A stretch of DNA of 64,000 bases, from positions 12,525,230-12,589,229 of the forward strand of contig NC_092803.1 of assembly GCF_040954645.1 (NCBI RefSeq). The letters are read 5' to 3'. Made by a program: the position numbers and the translations under genes. Origin of the DNA: Diabrotica undecimpunctata. Taxonomy: Eukaryota > Arthropoda > Insecta > Coleoptera > Chrysomelidae. The number at the start of each line of letters is the position of its first letter. Position 1 is the first letter of the stretch. The notes under the pieces were generated by a model. It saw only the letters and a list, made by a program, of their open reading frames with translations, was not told the DNA's origin and searched no databases. This document shows positions 45,001-52,775 of the stretch, piece after piece.

Positions 45001-45125
45001 TCGCTCACATTTCCAAAAATGAAAGATGGTTCCATTTGGTACACACCTTTTCGCGTCCAGAAAGAAAAGTGCCATTTTAAGTAAAGATAAATAACTGCAA
45101 CTAAAGCTAGGATGTAATACATCAT
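31632..45125 (-). CDS. P450-2: complete CYP6-like cytochrome P450 (four exons)
   Basis: Exons 45125-44717, 41629-40925, 38420-38169 and 31798-31632 splice in phase 1 to 1533 nt encoding 510 residues. The start is at 45125, where MMYYILALVAVIYLYLKW begins; an alternative ATG follows directly. Motifs: W123KKLR127, A314GFET318S, E372TLR375, FDPDRF (Asp for the usual Glu) and FGEGPRIC454IG. It is the most diverged of the trio. At the exon 1/2 border it reads GPTLSIGRLKTMFP where the others read TPTFTSGKMKMMFP or TPAFTTGKMKMMFP, and its C-terminal exon also differs. No lesion is seen, so I call it functional. Intron 3 (6.4 kb) holds a full-length RTE LINE in the same orientation, a PLE and other insertions. 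The family role is as for P450-1. Confidence 0.88.
31799..32350. other. No recognisable gene (P450-2 intron 3)
   Basis: AT-rich intron sequence with the second copy of the 45-bp direct repeat at 32142-32186. Confidence 0.3.
32358..33736 (-). pseudogene. LINE reverse-transcriptase fragment split by a 637-bp insertion
   Basis: The upper part (33736-33314) encodes EGLRQGGGLGPIMLKIVLDD and ECAYSDDLVIVGINEEAL, with YSDD in place of FADD. Beyond the insertion, the lower part (32676-32358) reads KQTKITLNGNTLEQVDTYKYF, then RRIIGITRLDRIRNEAV and LRWYGHMVRMNQERPVKKVW, RPRGRPMKT. Joining the two at a poly-A run restores a continuous palm-to-C-terminus order. A frameshift near RRRK adds to the decay. 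Confidence 0.7.
32677..33313. mobile_element. Unclassified GC-rich insertion inside the LINE fragment
   Basis: The insertion sits in a T run, with T8 on the left and T9 on the right. It starts GACGTGACAACGTCTT and ends CTTTACAGGCAACCGA. A perfect 15-bp inverted repeat, ACGTGACAACGTCTT, occurs at 32678-32692 and 33260-33274, so it is terminal on one side and about 39 bp subterminal on the other. The left 350 bp are much richer in GC and CpG than the surroundings. No transposase frame is present. It could be a non-autonomous DNA transposon with an 8-9-bp duplication. Confidence 0.55.
33690..34690 (+). pseudogene. Penelope-like element reverse-transcriptase relic
   Basis: In order on the plus strand: ICQTEEAISSLPSKDAEITR, NFKPPTPNIRQSEKK, LRPIVSTYNCPRYNG, ISLFTNISIN-like residues, MGSPLSPVIADIFMEDFE, RYVDNTFVIW, LPFLDVIIKK, HSVYRKPTYTNCYLHANSHH. 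This is the ordinary Penelope-like reverse-transcriptase layout. The catalytic YVDD is YVDN at 34382-34393, and several stops and a snapback palindrome (33830-33901) break it. It is antisense to P450-2. Confidence 0.8.
33830..33901. repeat. Near-perfect snapback hairpin inside the PLE
   Basis: Arms of 33-34 nt (33830-33863 and 33869-33901) are inverted copies, with one substitution and one single-base length difference, around a 5-nt loop. The left arm is normal PLE coding sequence (NIRQSEKK). The right arm is its reverse complement and replaces the expected frame, as if the polymerase had folded back on itself. Confidence 0.75.
34927..34940. repeat. Target-site duplication of the RTE LINE, 3' side
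   Basis: ACTACAACTAAGTA, identical to 38129-38142 on the other side of the element. Confidence 0.85.
34941..38128 (-). mobile_element. Full-length RTE-type LINE with intact ORF
   Basis: A 3188-bp element bounded by identical 14-bp duplications. On its own strand it has a GC-richer 5' UTR of about 200 bp (38128-37927), one uninterrupted ORF and a short 3' end with an ATGATGATG tail, features typical of RTE elements. It lies in P450-2 intron 3 in the same orientation as the gene. The intact frame and perfect duplications point to a recent insertion. A closely similar truncated copy lies at 6537-7566. Confidence 0.88.
34966..37926 (-). CDS. RTE LINE endonuclease/reverse transcriptase, 986 residues
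   Basis: The N-terminal AP-type endonuclease occupies about residues 25-270: NLGAWNIQGIRTKQEEVF, EVKKKGRGN, IGTYAPTDD, ILGDLNARTG, IDYFIHRKD and the terminal GSDHHMI. A charged linker follows to about 480. The reverse transcriptase starts at KNGKAAGPGDIPIELVKYG and includes NYRGISVTSSVGRLY, EEQSGFRTGRSCLDN, FIDLEKAYDSVPL, KGLKQGCCLSPTLFK and the catalytic FADDQ at about 736-740. The C-terminal YGAECWTMTKNE and KRGRPPNSWRREI blocks complete it. The protein nicks target DNA and copies its own RNA there. All core residues I can check are present, so it may be active. CFDP2-like RTE elements are the nearest family I recognise. Confidence 0.9.
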   Translation of the reverse strand: MIKVKNFSKKPWNSDGLNYKRNSQRKWIMNLGAWNIQGIRTKQEEVFRELSKMKLDICVLTEVKKKGRGNEKINEYLHFYSGVEKSERAKRGVSIAIHQKLKKCIKSWQEIDERIILMEIKKNGHEIVVIGTYAPTDDTRVDSKEEYFNKLTTVLATINKKKEIWILGDLNARTGKSSNSEIIGRYGEDILNDNGQRLIDFCEAHSLKILNGFFPHKNIHKFTWTQPTRNLKSIIDYFIHRKDSKLKTKDVKVFRGPECGSDHHMIIAKVMVTFKREQSSHKNDEVTDIGTTIENIKYNLESFKQDSTKFLYKIRIAQKIKNIETKDLDPESLYEVIKKYIHEAANEALGKVENRKKGKPEWLSTELEEKVLKKKQAYHIWLQSKDPQDREIYAKWNREVKKDVDKAKNINWEAKCDELDRFMAGTKVAQAWKTLKQFRKNEKNEDNISLIKLNEWEEYYTKLLKEDRVEYRWEKIRELIDNRDERQEIPIITLSELTETLKEVKNGKAAGPGDIPIELVKYGPTALLELIVDLFNKCMCGDQEIPRDWNKSYISSIYKRGNKRDCSNYRGISVTSSVGRLYGRILKKRVERQIQDIEEQSGFRTGRSCLDNIFILRQIIEKRVERSRETHLVFIDLEKAYDSVPLKKMFEVLKRSGLDSTYIRAIYKLYENAVSCVKIGTRTSNEFKVTKGLKQGCCLSPTLFKIYVQEALRNWRNKCRFMGIEVGQETLYTLLFADDQVVVATDEEDINYMNRKLFEEYAKWGLTVNISKTEYLKIGGNTTDLRLENAVIKGCNQYKYLGSIISADGRVKIDVQNRITQGKKCIRILNSLLWSNKIKMHTKLRVYRAIVEPITTYGAECWTMTKNERDKVDVVEMDYLRRSCRVSRMERIRNEEIRNRTGIRDTLSDRIQGRQLQWHGHVMRMEEERWPKKALMYVPPERRKRGRPPNSWRREITKTMQSRGLEEGDWRDRKRWRLKCGKRQSP
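38129..38142. repeat. Target-site duplication of the RTE LINE, 5' side
   Basis: ACTACAACTAAGTA, the partner of 34927-34940. It lies only 26 bp from the P450-2 exon 3 boundary, so the LINE landed just inside the intron. Confidence 0.85.
38169..38420 (-). CDS. P450-2 exon 3
   Basis: Begins after TGCTTTCAG, completing ETLRLHPPLPGLLR. Carries PDRF and the haem cysteine; donor ATCG|GTAATT. Confidence 0.9.
38500..39132 (-). pseudogene. R1-type LINE reverse-transcriptase C-terminal fragment
   Basis: In two frames joined near 39080: GALQGSVLDKTLWNLAYDG (R1 form of the PQGSxLGPxLWN motif), then EMPNIGGPKSKGRRAYM, MRLQDLWTITGCVTLHVLPVERR, KEKDQWKDGNKS and RRMEYFLAQVLTAHWCFEGVSHRF. This order is specific to R1-clade elements. 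The FADD segment is lost. It lies in P450-2 intron 2. Confidence 0.65.
39205..39450 (+). pseudogene. Small LINE reverse-transcriptase fragment
   Basis: Encodes TFAGADDVMVVGNSNSDLRQV, KGLKICRTKTKYLE and NNGEIDGDACSRISST. This is a FADD box with a one-residue change, followed by the KTKxM and YLG-adjacent region. It abuts the R1 fragment in the opposite orientation. Confidence 0.5.
39451..40924. other. Unassigned P450-2 intron 2 sequence
   Basis: AT-rich. It contains a CATACACGCTACGATAAATC motif near 40030 and a CCTGATGATGGAATTATTAT stretch near 40458 that look like ends of old transposons. I could not find partners for either. Confidence 0.3.
40925..41629 (-). CDS. P450-2 exon 2
   Basis: Begins after CACCTTTTAG, reads GRLKTMFPITKAC, includes FFIAGFETSSTT and ends QVIN at AATG|GTATGT. 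Confidence 0.88.
41985..42055. repeat. (TA)n microsatellite
   Basis: About 71 bp of uninterrupted TA repeats in P450-2 intron 1, immediately beyond the 3' end of the candidate LTR. Confidence 0.95.
42059..43054 (-). mobile_element. Candidate LTR of an LTR retrotransposon
   Basis: On the minus strand a purine tract AAAAAATGGGGGAAT (43069-43055) directly precedes TGTGACGAG. About 996 bp later the unit ends AAATATCACA. A polypurine tract, TG...CA termini and inverted TGTGA/TCACA ends are what a 3' LTR looks like. No gag or pol frame lies upstream, so at most an LTR plus the end of the internal region remains. No second LTR is in the window to confirm it. Confidence 0.4.
42698..42802. repeat. 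Tandem duplication of about 50-60 bp
   Basis: CGATAAACTGAATCTCTCGT followed by TGGCC and later GACTCTTGGAATAT occurs twice in a row. The two units differ by a few bases and a short indel. It lies within the candidate LTR. Confidence 0.8.
43055..43495. other. No recognisable gene (P450-2 intron 1)
   Basis: AT-rich sequence upstream of the candidate LTR. It could be residual internal sequence of that element, but no frame supports this. Confidence 0.3.
43500..43990 (-). pseudogene. LINE C-terminal fragment in P450-2 intron 1
   Basis: The frame MLYDAETWRITENNRRKLKAV followed by VSRRKRICNDEISWPM, WYAHVQKME and WRKGITKAMDTRD in a neighbouring frame matches the LLYGAETW...SRRDRIRNEEI...WYGHVQRM...WREGITKAM tail of RTE-like LINEs. 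It is frameshifted. Confidence 0.6.
43991..44716. other. No recognisable gene (P450-2 intron 1)
   Basis: AT-rich, no coding signature. Confidence 0.3.
44717..45125 (-). CDS. P450-2 exon 1
   Basis: Anchor, YGGYYEMFKP and helix C WKKLR; 136 codons plus one base. The donor ATAG|GTATCT is weaker than those of the paralogues. An acceptor-like TTATTTTAG lies 15 nt before the ATG. Confidence 0.88.
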
Positions 45126-45339
45126 CAGGCACAAAATTCACTAAAATAAAAAAATACATTAATCAAAAAAAGATTTAATGGGTTAATGGGTAGTTGTGTA
45201 ATAGGCAATATACACATTTCTGCGAAATTTGTTGGTTAATCTTAATTTTTTAATGAATTCTAAATAGACTTAAATTGATATATTGATATATAGGATTAAA
45301 CCACCTTAAAAAATCCTGAAGATAAGTTTAGAAATCAAA

Positions 45340-46200
45340 TGGATTACATCCATACTTAAGTTCGCAAGAGATCATTAATCCAAACAGACAGATTAAACGG
45401 AGAGAGACAAAGAGGATAGAACTAAGAAAGAATGATAACCTTATCCAAGAAATGCAAAAAAGTATATCCTCCAGTCGTAAGCATACATCACAAGAGATAT
45501 GGGAGACACCAATTAATCGCCCCATGCTAAATAATCCTGTTAAATAGAAACACTGGATAGCAGACGAAACCCTGAAAATAATTGGGAACCGAAGAAATCT
45601 TTGTCAAAGTGGTGTACATAATGAAAGGGAAAAAACTAAGTTTAAGAAACCTCAACAAAGAAATGGAACAAAGATGCAAGGCTGATCAACCTTGCACCAA
45701 CCAAGAAATTGAGAGATAGGATCAAGAAAATTAGTTCAGTGCTCTATTTGGGAAAATACGATACATAACAAGAGACTTTAAAGAACTTGGGCCATTGAAG
45801 ACCGCACAGGAACCCTGAGAACCAACAGGGAAGACTTAACAGAGACATAAAGATCATACTTCCGGGAGCTATATAAAGAGGATCAATGCCAGGAACTTGT
45901 TCACGAAACATTAAACAGTAAACTCAAGTATAACAAAGTACGAGGGCCAGATATGATAACAGCAGAAATTATCAAAGCCACAAAAGAAACCGGAATAAAA
46001 AAATTTCAATTGCAACAAGATATGAAATTTCAAGCAATCCCCTGATGATTGGACAAAATCTACAATAACGACAATACAAAAAAAGCAGCTTCTATAAATA
46101 CGACAATTATGGAACCATCTCCCTAGTCTCACATGCCAGAAAAATAATGCTTTACATAATGAATGAGAGGCTAAACACTTTCCTACAAATAGAAATATCC
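45340..46200 (+). pseudogene. LINE reverse-transcriptase N-terminal relic upstream of P450-2
   Basis: Encodes IEDRTGTLRTNREDLTE, RSYFRELYKEDQ, KVRGPDMITAEIIKATKETG and, after frame changes, pieces of a GNYRTISLVSHASKI-like block and LYIMNERL. These are the linker and fingers of a LINE reverse transcriptase (KAPGPDxIxxExIK). It starts about 200 bp 5' of the P450-2 ATG, on the opposite strand. Confidence 0.55.
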
Positions 46201-46530
46201 AACACGTTTACTTTTATATACCAAATAAAATAAATATTTCTGTTAAATTACCTTCAAAAAACTTTATTCAGTAGTGAAAAACTCCTTTTTCATTTGTTTC
46301 ACAATCTAACTAAAAGTGTTCACTCATGTTATGACCAAAGACGAAAAATTAAAAAAGTACAAAGTTACGGGCAATAAGTACAATAATTAGAAATACCTTA
46401 TCGGCTAAGGGTCCAATTAACTGTGTTTGTGTAGAATATAGTAAATGTAATAAAAGTAATTGATCGTTTACTTAAAAACGTATGACTTTAAAAACTTGTT
46501 TATTTCCGTAGTCTTTGGCAAGCTCAATGT

Positions 46531-46532
<2 letters not shown>

Positions 46533-46624
<92 letters not shown>
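46533..46624. repeat. (TA)n microsatellite
   Basis: About 92 bp of pure TA repeats, directly abutting the left arm of the 46626-47249 inverted repeat. Confidence 0.95.
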
Positions 46625-46625
<1 letters not shown>

Positions 46626-46626
<1 letters not shown>

Positions 46627-47249
46627 CACTAAATGTAGTTTACTATGATAGTGGAGCGTCCTCGGTCAAATGTTGGAGAATAAAAAAGGATATAAGGATA
46701 TCAGCTACTCCATCCTTTTCTTGAAGACGTTTTTGTGTATTAATTCATACACATCATCAGTTCATCTAAAAATAAGTTGAATAAGTAAACATAAACAATT
46801 TACACATGGTTTTCCTCACAAAATATACTTTCCCGTTTCCCAATGCTTTCTGTTTCAGAGGGGTTTTACGCTACTACCAAGCACATCCATAGAGAAACTG
46901 CAGTGAAAATACTTAAGAGATTACTGAAAAATTAGCTAGAGCAAAAGCTAAAAGATCTTTTCTACTAGAGTATAGGAGACCAAAGAGAGTTTCAAAATGC
47001 ATTATTGATAGCACTTTCAACATTACTTTATTCACTACGGGATCTACTATCATACCTTTGGTAAGTTAAATCATCTGCAATTTTTTTGTCTCTATGGATG
47101 TTTATTTAACTAATTTGTAGATGAACTGATGATATGTATGAATTAATATGCGAAACGTCTTCAATAAAAGTATGAAGTAGCTGATCTTTTTTTATTCTCC
47201 TACAATTGACCGAGAACCCTCCACTATCATAGTAAACTACATTTAGTAT
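46626..47249. repeat. Inverted repeat, about 150-168-bp arms with a 305-bp spacer
   Basis: Arms 46626-46793 and 47099-47249 are diverged inverted copies. They share ACTAAATGTAGTTTACTATG, a CTCGGTCAA block, GAAGACGTTT and CATCATCAGTTCATCTA. The right arm lacks about 14 bp. The GACGTTT...ATCATCAGTTCATC arrangement resembles the terminal repeats of Penelope-like elements. No frame is present between the arms. Confidence 0.65.
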
Positions 47250-47288
47250 AGAATTCGATGGTCGTACTCCTTTTATCGATATACTTCA

Positions 47289-47980
47289 ATGCTGCAATAT
47301 GGGCATTCCAATCGAAGACAAGATAACTTGATCCGATTTACTGACGACCAAGCCATTCTAGCTGAAAACGAGAGCGGTATAGACTATATGCTTAGAAAAC
47401 TGGAAAAGGAGTGCACCAAGTGGGGCCTTACAATTAATATACAAAAAACTGAGTATTCAGTCACAGGAGAAAAAGTAGAAAGTCTACAAATTGAAATGGG
47501 AACTATAAAAGCAACTTAAACCATCAAATACTTGAGGGTTCAAATAACATCAAAAGCAGAGAGTAACGAAGAAATACATTCTAGGATTGGCCAAGCAAGA
47601 GCAGCCACTGACAGCTAGACATACTATTGTGGAATAATAAAATAACAAAAGAAACTAAAAGAAGAATTTTGGGAAATCAATAAAAAAAAACAAATAACAA
47701 ATTAAGGCAATAGAAATGGACTATTGGAGACGATGTCCCGGCATACTAGACTCGATAGGATAAGGAACGTAGACATTAGGAGAGAAATGGAAATTGACCT
47801 AGACATAATCGATACTATCGAAGCCAAAAAACTAAACTGGTATGAATACCTGCAGAGAATACCTGAAAGTAGATGGCCAAAAAAGATAGAAAAACGGACT
47901 TCGCCCACTAGAAGAAAACGAGGTAGATCAATACGATCATAGAGAGAAGATGTAGAAGATGCAATGCAAGAGATTTAAAA
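47289..47980 (+). pseudogene. RTE-type LINE fragment, family of 49169-52060
   Basis: Starts near LIRFTDDQAILAENESGIDYML (active site FADD changed to FTDD), continues RKLEKECTKWGLTINIQKTEY, a frameshifted YLG region, TRLDRIRNVDIRREMEIDL, KKLNWYEYLQRIPESRWPKKI and RRKRGRSIRS. The architecture matches the C-terminal third of the twin-primed LINE nearby. Several stops make it inert. Confidence 0.65.
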
Positions 47981-48344
47981 ACTGAAGATTGCTTTACCAG
48001 AAAAGATTGCATTTCATTTCAATTCGAATTCCATCATTGTTCTACACGTGTTTCAAGTTATTTACGTAGACTAGAAACGTTACAAGCGTAACGTTATCGT
48101 TACTATATCTGTTAAAGCGATTTGGTATAAAACGTTTGTATATACCACACACTGAAATAATTATATCACGTCGTTTTGCTATGAAGGTAAATTTAATCTT
48201 ACTGTAGCCTTTACATTTAACTAAGTGATTAAACAGTTTTGTTAAAATGTAACGAAACACGTATCTGAATAAGTATTAATTTAACAAAATAAAAAAACAA
48301 TAAATAATTATGTTGCAACAACGGAAAAGACCTTCTACTTCTGT

Positions 48345-48690
48345 TAAGTAAACTATTCAGAGAAGGTGGCGATCTCGTTCTGAAAATTATCACGACTAAA
48401 AATAACATCATAATCATAGATCGAAACTCCACCTTGCATACAAACATAAATATTGACCCCAAACAAATAGAACAAGTAACAAAATTCAAATACTTGAGCT
48501 CCTGGATAATATAACACCTTGACCCATACCTAAAAGTAAGAACAAGGATAGGAATGGAAAGATCAACTTTTCCCTAGATGAAGACCTTGCTGAGCAAACT
48601 CAGCCTTAGAATAACCATTAGATAGAATAACCAGGCAGATATTTATCAAATGCTACATGTACTCTAACAAAGTTTAGTTTGTAAGATTAT
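48345..48690 (+). pseudogene. LINE thumb-region fragment
   Basis: Encodes INIDPKQIEQVTKFKYLSSWI followed by KVRTRIGMERSTFP and MKTLLSKLSLRITIR. This matches the EQVxxFKYLGSWIT...RIGMARxxFxKMKxLL region of LINE reverse transcriptases. Confidence 0.55.
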
Positions 48691-49157
48691 TTTGTTTTCA
48701 TAGAAGAATTGTACCTGTCTTTCAGCCCTCTTCTTGCTATATCCAAATCTAAAGATCTCAATCAAATTATTTGTTGCACATTTCAAAAGTTTAGCAATCA
48801 TGTTATTGCTAAACTTGTGATACTGAAAATAATACTTGTTAATAGTATGATCTGTGATTGTCTCTTGTTTTGATAAGTTTGATTACCACGTCTATTTTTT
48901 TATAGACCGACTCTACTTTTCTTTGTTCGATGTTAGTGTATACACCTGTAATATTTGTGAAGGATTAATGGTTGTATTTTATGACTAATATTAGGAAGGC
49001 TAAAGTAGTTTAGATAAGAATGTAATGTGAAGTATTAGTCTAATATTCGGTTGGTGAAAAATATTTTGCTTACTTGGGCCAAATATGATGTAAGTGTACA
49101 AATATAAAATATTTTAGATGAGAAAAAACTATCCACCAATGGTATTACGCGTAAGTG
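48691..49157. other. No recognisable gene
   Basis: AT-rich. One 11-bp-arm hairpin (AGTTTAGCAAT with its complement) near 48800 is probably incidental. Confidence 0.3.
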
Positions 49158-49168
49158 AAGAAAGGACA
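49158..49168. repeat. Target-site duplication of the twin-primed LINE, 3' side
   Basis: AAGAAAGGACA, identical to 52061-52071. Confidence 0.8.
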
Positions 49169-49194
49169 TATATATACAAGGATTTCCACAGTTT

Positions 49195-51543
49195 TCACTG
49201 TATTCCTTCGCTCAACCGTTTTCTCCAATTTTTCCTGTTTAGCCAGTCCCCTTCCTGTAGGTTTCTTCTACTCATTGCTTCGTCCACCTCATCTCTGAAA
49301 GATCTTCGGGATCTGCCTCTCTTTCTTCTTCCTATCGGGCTCCACTCTGTTATTCTATTTATCCACCGATTTTGGTCTGCTCTTCTGACATGTCCGTACC
49401 ATGTTAATCTCTTCTGTTCGATGTAGTCTATTATGTCGGAGTTCATTCCCATTCTCCTCTTAATCTCCATGTTATTTATTCTGTCTCTTCTTGTTACTCT
49501 GCAGCTTCTCCTTAGGAATTCCATCTCTGTTGCTCTTATTTTGTTTTTGGTTTTCTTATTTATTGTCCAATTTTTACACCCATAAGTGAGGATACTTCTT
49601 GTCATGGTATTATATATTTTTTTCTTTGTTTTCATGCTGATGTTCTTATCCCGTAGTACCGGGTTCAATTTTCGTATGCAGTCTCTTGTTTGTCCTACTG
49701 TATTTTTTATCTCTTCCTCCGTTGTTCCTTTGTTTGATATTATGAAACCAAAATACTTATACTTGTCTGTTCCTTTGATTTGTTTACCTTCTTCTATTTC
49801 CAGCTGTTTTATTTCTATATTCTCCGTTGTTAGGTATTCAGTTTTCTTTAGGTTTATTTCCATCCCATTCTTTGTATATTCCTGCTCCAGTTTTCTCATC
49901 ATAAAACTGAGGTCATCCTCGTCTTGTGCGATCACTATTTGGTCGTCGGCAAAACTTAGCGTATATAGATATTCGTTCCTTACTGGTATACCCATTCCTT
50001 CGCACTTTCTTTTCCATGGTTTCAGGGTTTTTTCCAGGAATATTTTGAACAGGGTGGGGGATGTGGAGCAACCCTGTAGTAGTCCCTTTGTCGTCTTAAA
50101 TGGCCTGCATATTCTATTGCCCGTTTTGATAGCTAGTTCGTTATTCTTGTAGAGTGCTTTTACCGCGTTTATTAATCTTCGTGGAACTTCGATGTCTTCC
50201 ATTGCTTCCCATAGCTTGGTTCTAGGTATTAAGTCATATGCCTTCTTAAGATCAACAAAAGCCAGATGGACGGATCTATTTTTGGCCATTCTTTTTTCTA
50301 TTAGTTGTTCGACCGTGTAAATGTGATCTAAGCATGCTTTCCCCGCTGTAAAACCTGCCTGGTCTTCTCCGATTTTATCTTGTATATATATTTCTAATTT
50401 TTCCTTTATGGTCTTTCCATACAGTCTGCCTATAGACGATATAATGCTGATTCCCCGACAGTTTTCGCAGTTTTTTCTATTTCCTTTCTTGTATATTGAT
50501 GTCATATATGCTTGGGTCCATTCTGCCGGTAAGTCTTCTCCATTCAGTGCTCTCTCAAACATTTTATGTATCATACGGAATAACTTTTCCGATCCGTTTT
50601 TTATCAATTCATTTGGTATTCCGCCGGGACCTTCTGCTTTTTTGTTCTTTAAAGTTTTGATCGTTCTTTTTACCTCAGCTAGGCTTAATTCGATTTCGTC
50701 ATGTGTGTAGATTTCTATTCCGTCTATTTCTGATTGTTTGAATTCGGGGCGGTCTTCGGTTAGCAATTTTTTATAGTATTCTTGCCATTCGTTTTCTTTG
50801 ATTTGACCGATCTTGATTTTCTCTGTCTTATTTATTTGGAGCGACTTTAAGATGCGCCATGACTCTGAATTTCTCGTTCCTCCTATGTGCTGTTCTATCT
50901 CTGTGCATGTTTTTTCCCATCTTTCATTTTTTTCATTTGCTACTTTTCTTTTCACTTCTTTATTTTTTTTTCTGTATAGTTCCAAGTCCTCATAGTTTTT
51001 TGTTTTCAGGTATTTTATATGAAGTTCTTTTTTCTCTTTTATGCATGTTAGTGTGTCTTCGGTTAATTTCGTAGTTTGTTGGGTGTATTTTTGGTCCACT
51101 TCTCCAAGAGCTTCTAGAGCTGCTGTCTTCATGCAGGTTTTTATGTGTTCGTATGTTTGTTCTAATGATTCATACCGAAACTCTTCTAGCTTTTGGTCCA
51201 ATCTTCGCTTATATAGGTCTTTTATTGAGTCTTCTAATAAATTGATTTTGAATTTCTTTTCTTGTGTTGAGCACGTATTGACAGGTGTAGCCGGAGCCGT
51301 AACTTGGTCAGACTCTCCCTGGGTCGGTTTCTGTTGGGTCCATATGAAGGGGAATTCCATCCAAGCGATTACTAGTTTGTGATCTGTGCCGCATTCTGCG
51401 CCTCGCTTTACTCTTACGTCTTTTATTTTTATCGAGCTTTCGTGGTTTACTATAACATAATCAATAATAGACCTCAATTTTCTTGTTTCTTGTGTCCAAG
51501 TGTATTTGTGTATGTCTTTATGTTTGTAGAAGCCGTTTGTGAT
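49195..51543 (-). pseudogene. RTE LINE ORF2, 3' segment (endonuclease end and reverse transcriptase)
   Basis: The frame is open for nearly 2.4 kb. It holds the end of the endonuclease (TNGFYKHKDIHKYTWTQ, IDYVIVNHES, GTDHKLVIAW), a linker, and the reverse transcriptase: KNKKAEGPGGIPNELIKNG, NCRGISIISSIGRLYGK, EDQAGFTAGKACLDHIY, FVDLKKAYDLIPR, KGLLQGCSTSPTLFK and the catalytic FADDQIVIA. The C-terminal LTWYGHVRR and RRKRGRSRRSFRDEV blocks close it. The reading frame itself is undamaged. Loss of function comes from the inverted, truncated 5' end. Confidence 0.85.
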
Positions 51544-52060
51544 GTGTGCGAACAAAGGACAAAGAGGTAATAGCGGAATTCGAAAGAATGAAACTAGATA
51601 TAATGATAATGACTGAGACGAAAAAGAAAGGAAACGGTACCGAAAAAATGGGAGAAGTCATTCACTGTTGGAGCGGAATAGATAAGAAAGAAAGGGCAAA
51701 AGCAGGAATTGCAATTATACTGAAAAAGAAATGGGAACACGCAATCGAAAACTGGGAACCAATAAACGAAAGAATTGCCAAGCTTAACTTAAAAGTATAC
51801 GGAAGACAAATTATCTTACTAGCAGTATACGGTCCAACAGAAGACAGCTCAATTGCAGAAAAAGAACAATTCATAGAACAACTGCAAGAAGAAATCGAAA
51901 AGAAAAAGAAGAACCAAGAAATAATTATCGCCGGTGACCTAAATGGAAGAACAGGAAGAAAAGAAAACGACAGAACAGTTGGTAGATTTGGAGAAGATAT
52001 AATGAACGATAACGGGGAGAGATTGATTGACCTATGCGAAATAAACAACTTAAAGATCAC
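51544..52060 (+). pseudogene. Inverted endonuclease segment of the same LINE
   Basis: Encodes VRTKDKEVIAEFERMKLDIM, ETKKKGNGTEKM, KAGIAIILKKKWEHAI, LAVYGPTEDSS, IIIAGDLNGRTGRKEND and GERLIDLCEINNLKIT. These residues directly precede the TNGFYKH start of the minus-strand segment in related elements. The frame then runs out through the target duplication into flanking DNA. The start of the endonuclease (NxxAWNI region) is absent. Confidence 0.85.
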
Positions 52061-52071
52061 AAGAAAGGACA
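52061..52071. repeat. Target-site duplication of the twin-primed LINE, 5' side
   Basis: AAGAAAGGACA, the partner of 49158-49168. Confidence 0.8.
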
Positions 52072-52287
52072 AATACACCTTTATCAAAACAATTTTGAAA
52101 GTATAATTTTAGATATCAAAACATATTAGTTCCTTACAAGCTGCCCGATTTTTACTGCAAAAGCAGATAGGCAGACTTTTTAGGCAGCCTTTACTTTTTC
52201 GAGTCTAAATCCGACTACAATAATTCTATAATAATGATTGAATGCTCGAAAATACGAACTTTACAAATAAATGTCAGACCTCGAACA

Positions 52288-52775
52288 CAGTTTTCTTTAT
52301 TAAAACTTGCTCAAGTACTTCCGCTCTCAGAGCATCTTCAGGGGCATCTGAAATAAATCACGAAAAGTGAGAGAAAAGTAGTAAACTTCGAAGTAATTTC
52401 TAAGTTAATGGTTATTAAAAAAAAATTTATATAACGTTTTAGACTTACTTCTTTAAAAATTTTAGCTATCCAGCATATCATTGAATCTTATAAACATTTA
52501 AGTACAATTTTTAAACTGTTTGTTCTTAGTCTAGTGTTAGTTTCTTCGTGTAGATGTATTTAAATGTTTATAACATTCAATGATGTGCTGGATAGCCAAA
52601 ATTTTTGACGAAGTAAATCTAAAGCGTTATATAAAATTTTTTTATCAACCCTCAACTTCGAGTTATTTTTTCGAAGTTTGCCACTTTTCTCTACCTTGAA
52701 AAAACGTTTCGTGGCTTGTTTCAAATGCTCTGAGAGCAAAACTACTTGGGCAAGATTTAATAAAAAACTTTGCTT
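52288..52775. repeat. Palindromic repeat, about 220-bp arms with a 45-bp loop
   Basis: Arms 52288-52505 and 52551-52775 are diverged inverted copies. Shared blocks include TTTATTAAA with CTTG, GCTCTCAGAGCAT, TTTATATAACG and GCTATCCAGCA followed by ATCATTGAAT. Each arm holds a GCTCTCAGAGC mini-palindrome. No frame is present. It is a MITE/foldback-like structure or two converging element ends. Confidence 0.65.

Larger units (their letters stand above)
49169..52060 (-). mobile_element. RTE-type LINE with 5' inversion (twin priming)
   Basis: The 3' part (51543-49169) lies on the minus strand and the 5' part (51544-52060) on the plus strand, so the 5' segment is inverted at its own insertion site. 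Identical 11-bp duplications flank the whole. Inverted and forward parts meet in the endonuclease: the plus segment ends NNLKIT at its outer edge, and the minus segment begins with the adjoining ITNGFYKHKD. An ATCACAA overlap is shared by both breakpoints. The 3' end has a short TATATATA tail. Confidence 0.88.

Noticed and set aside
46460..46724. Open frames of repeated Tyr-Ile
   Set aside because: They are translations of the (TA)n tract, not proteins. The same applies to 63593-63835.
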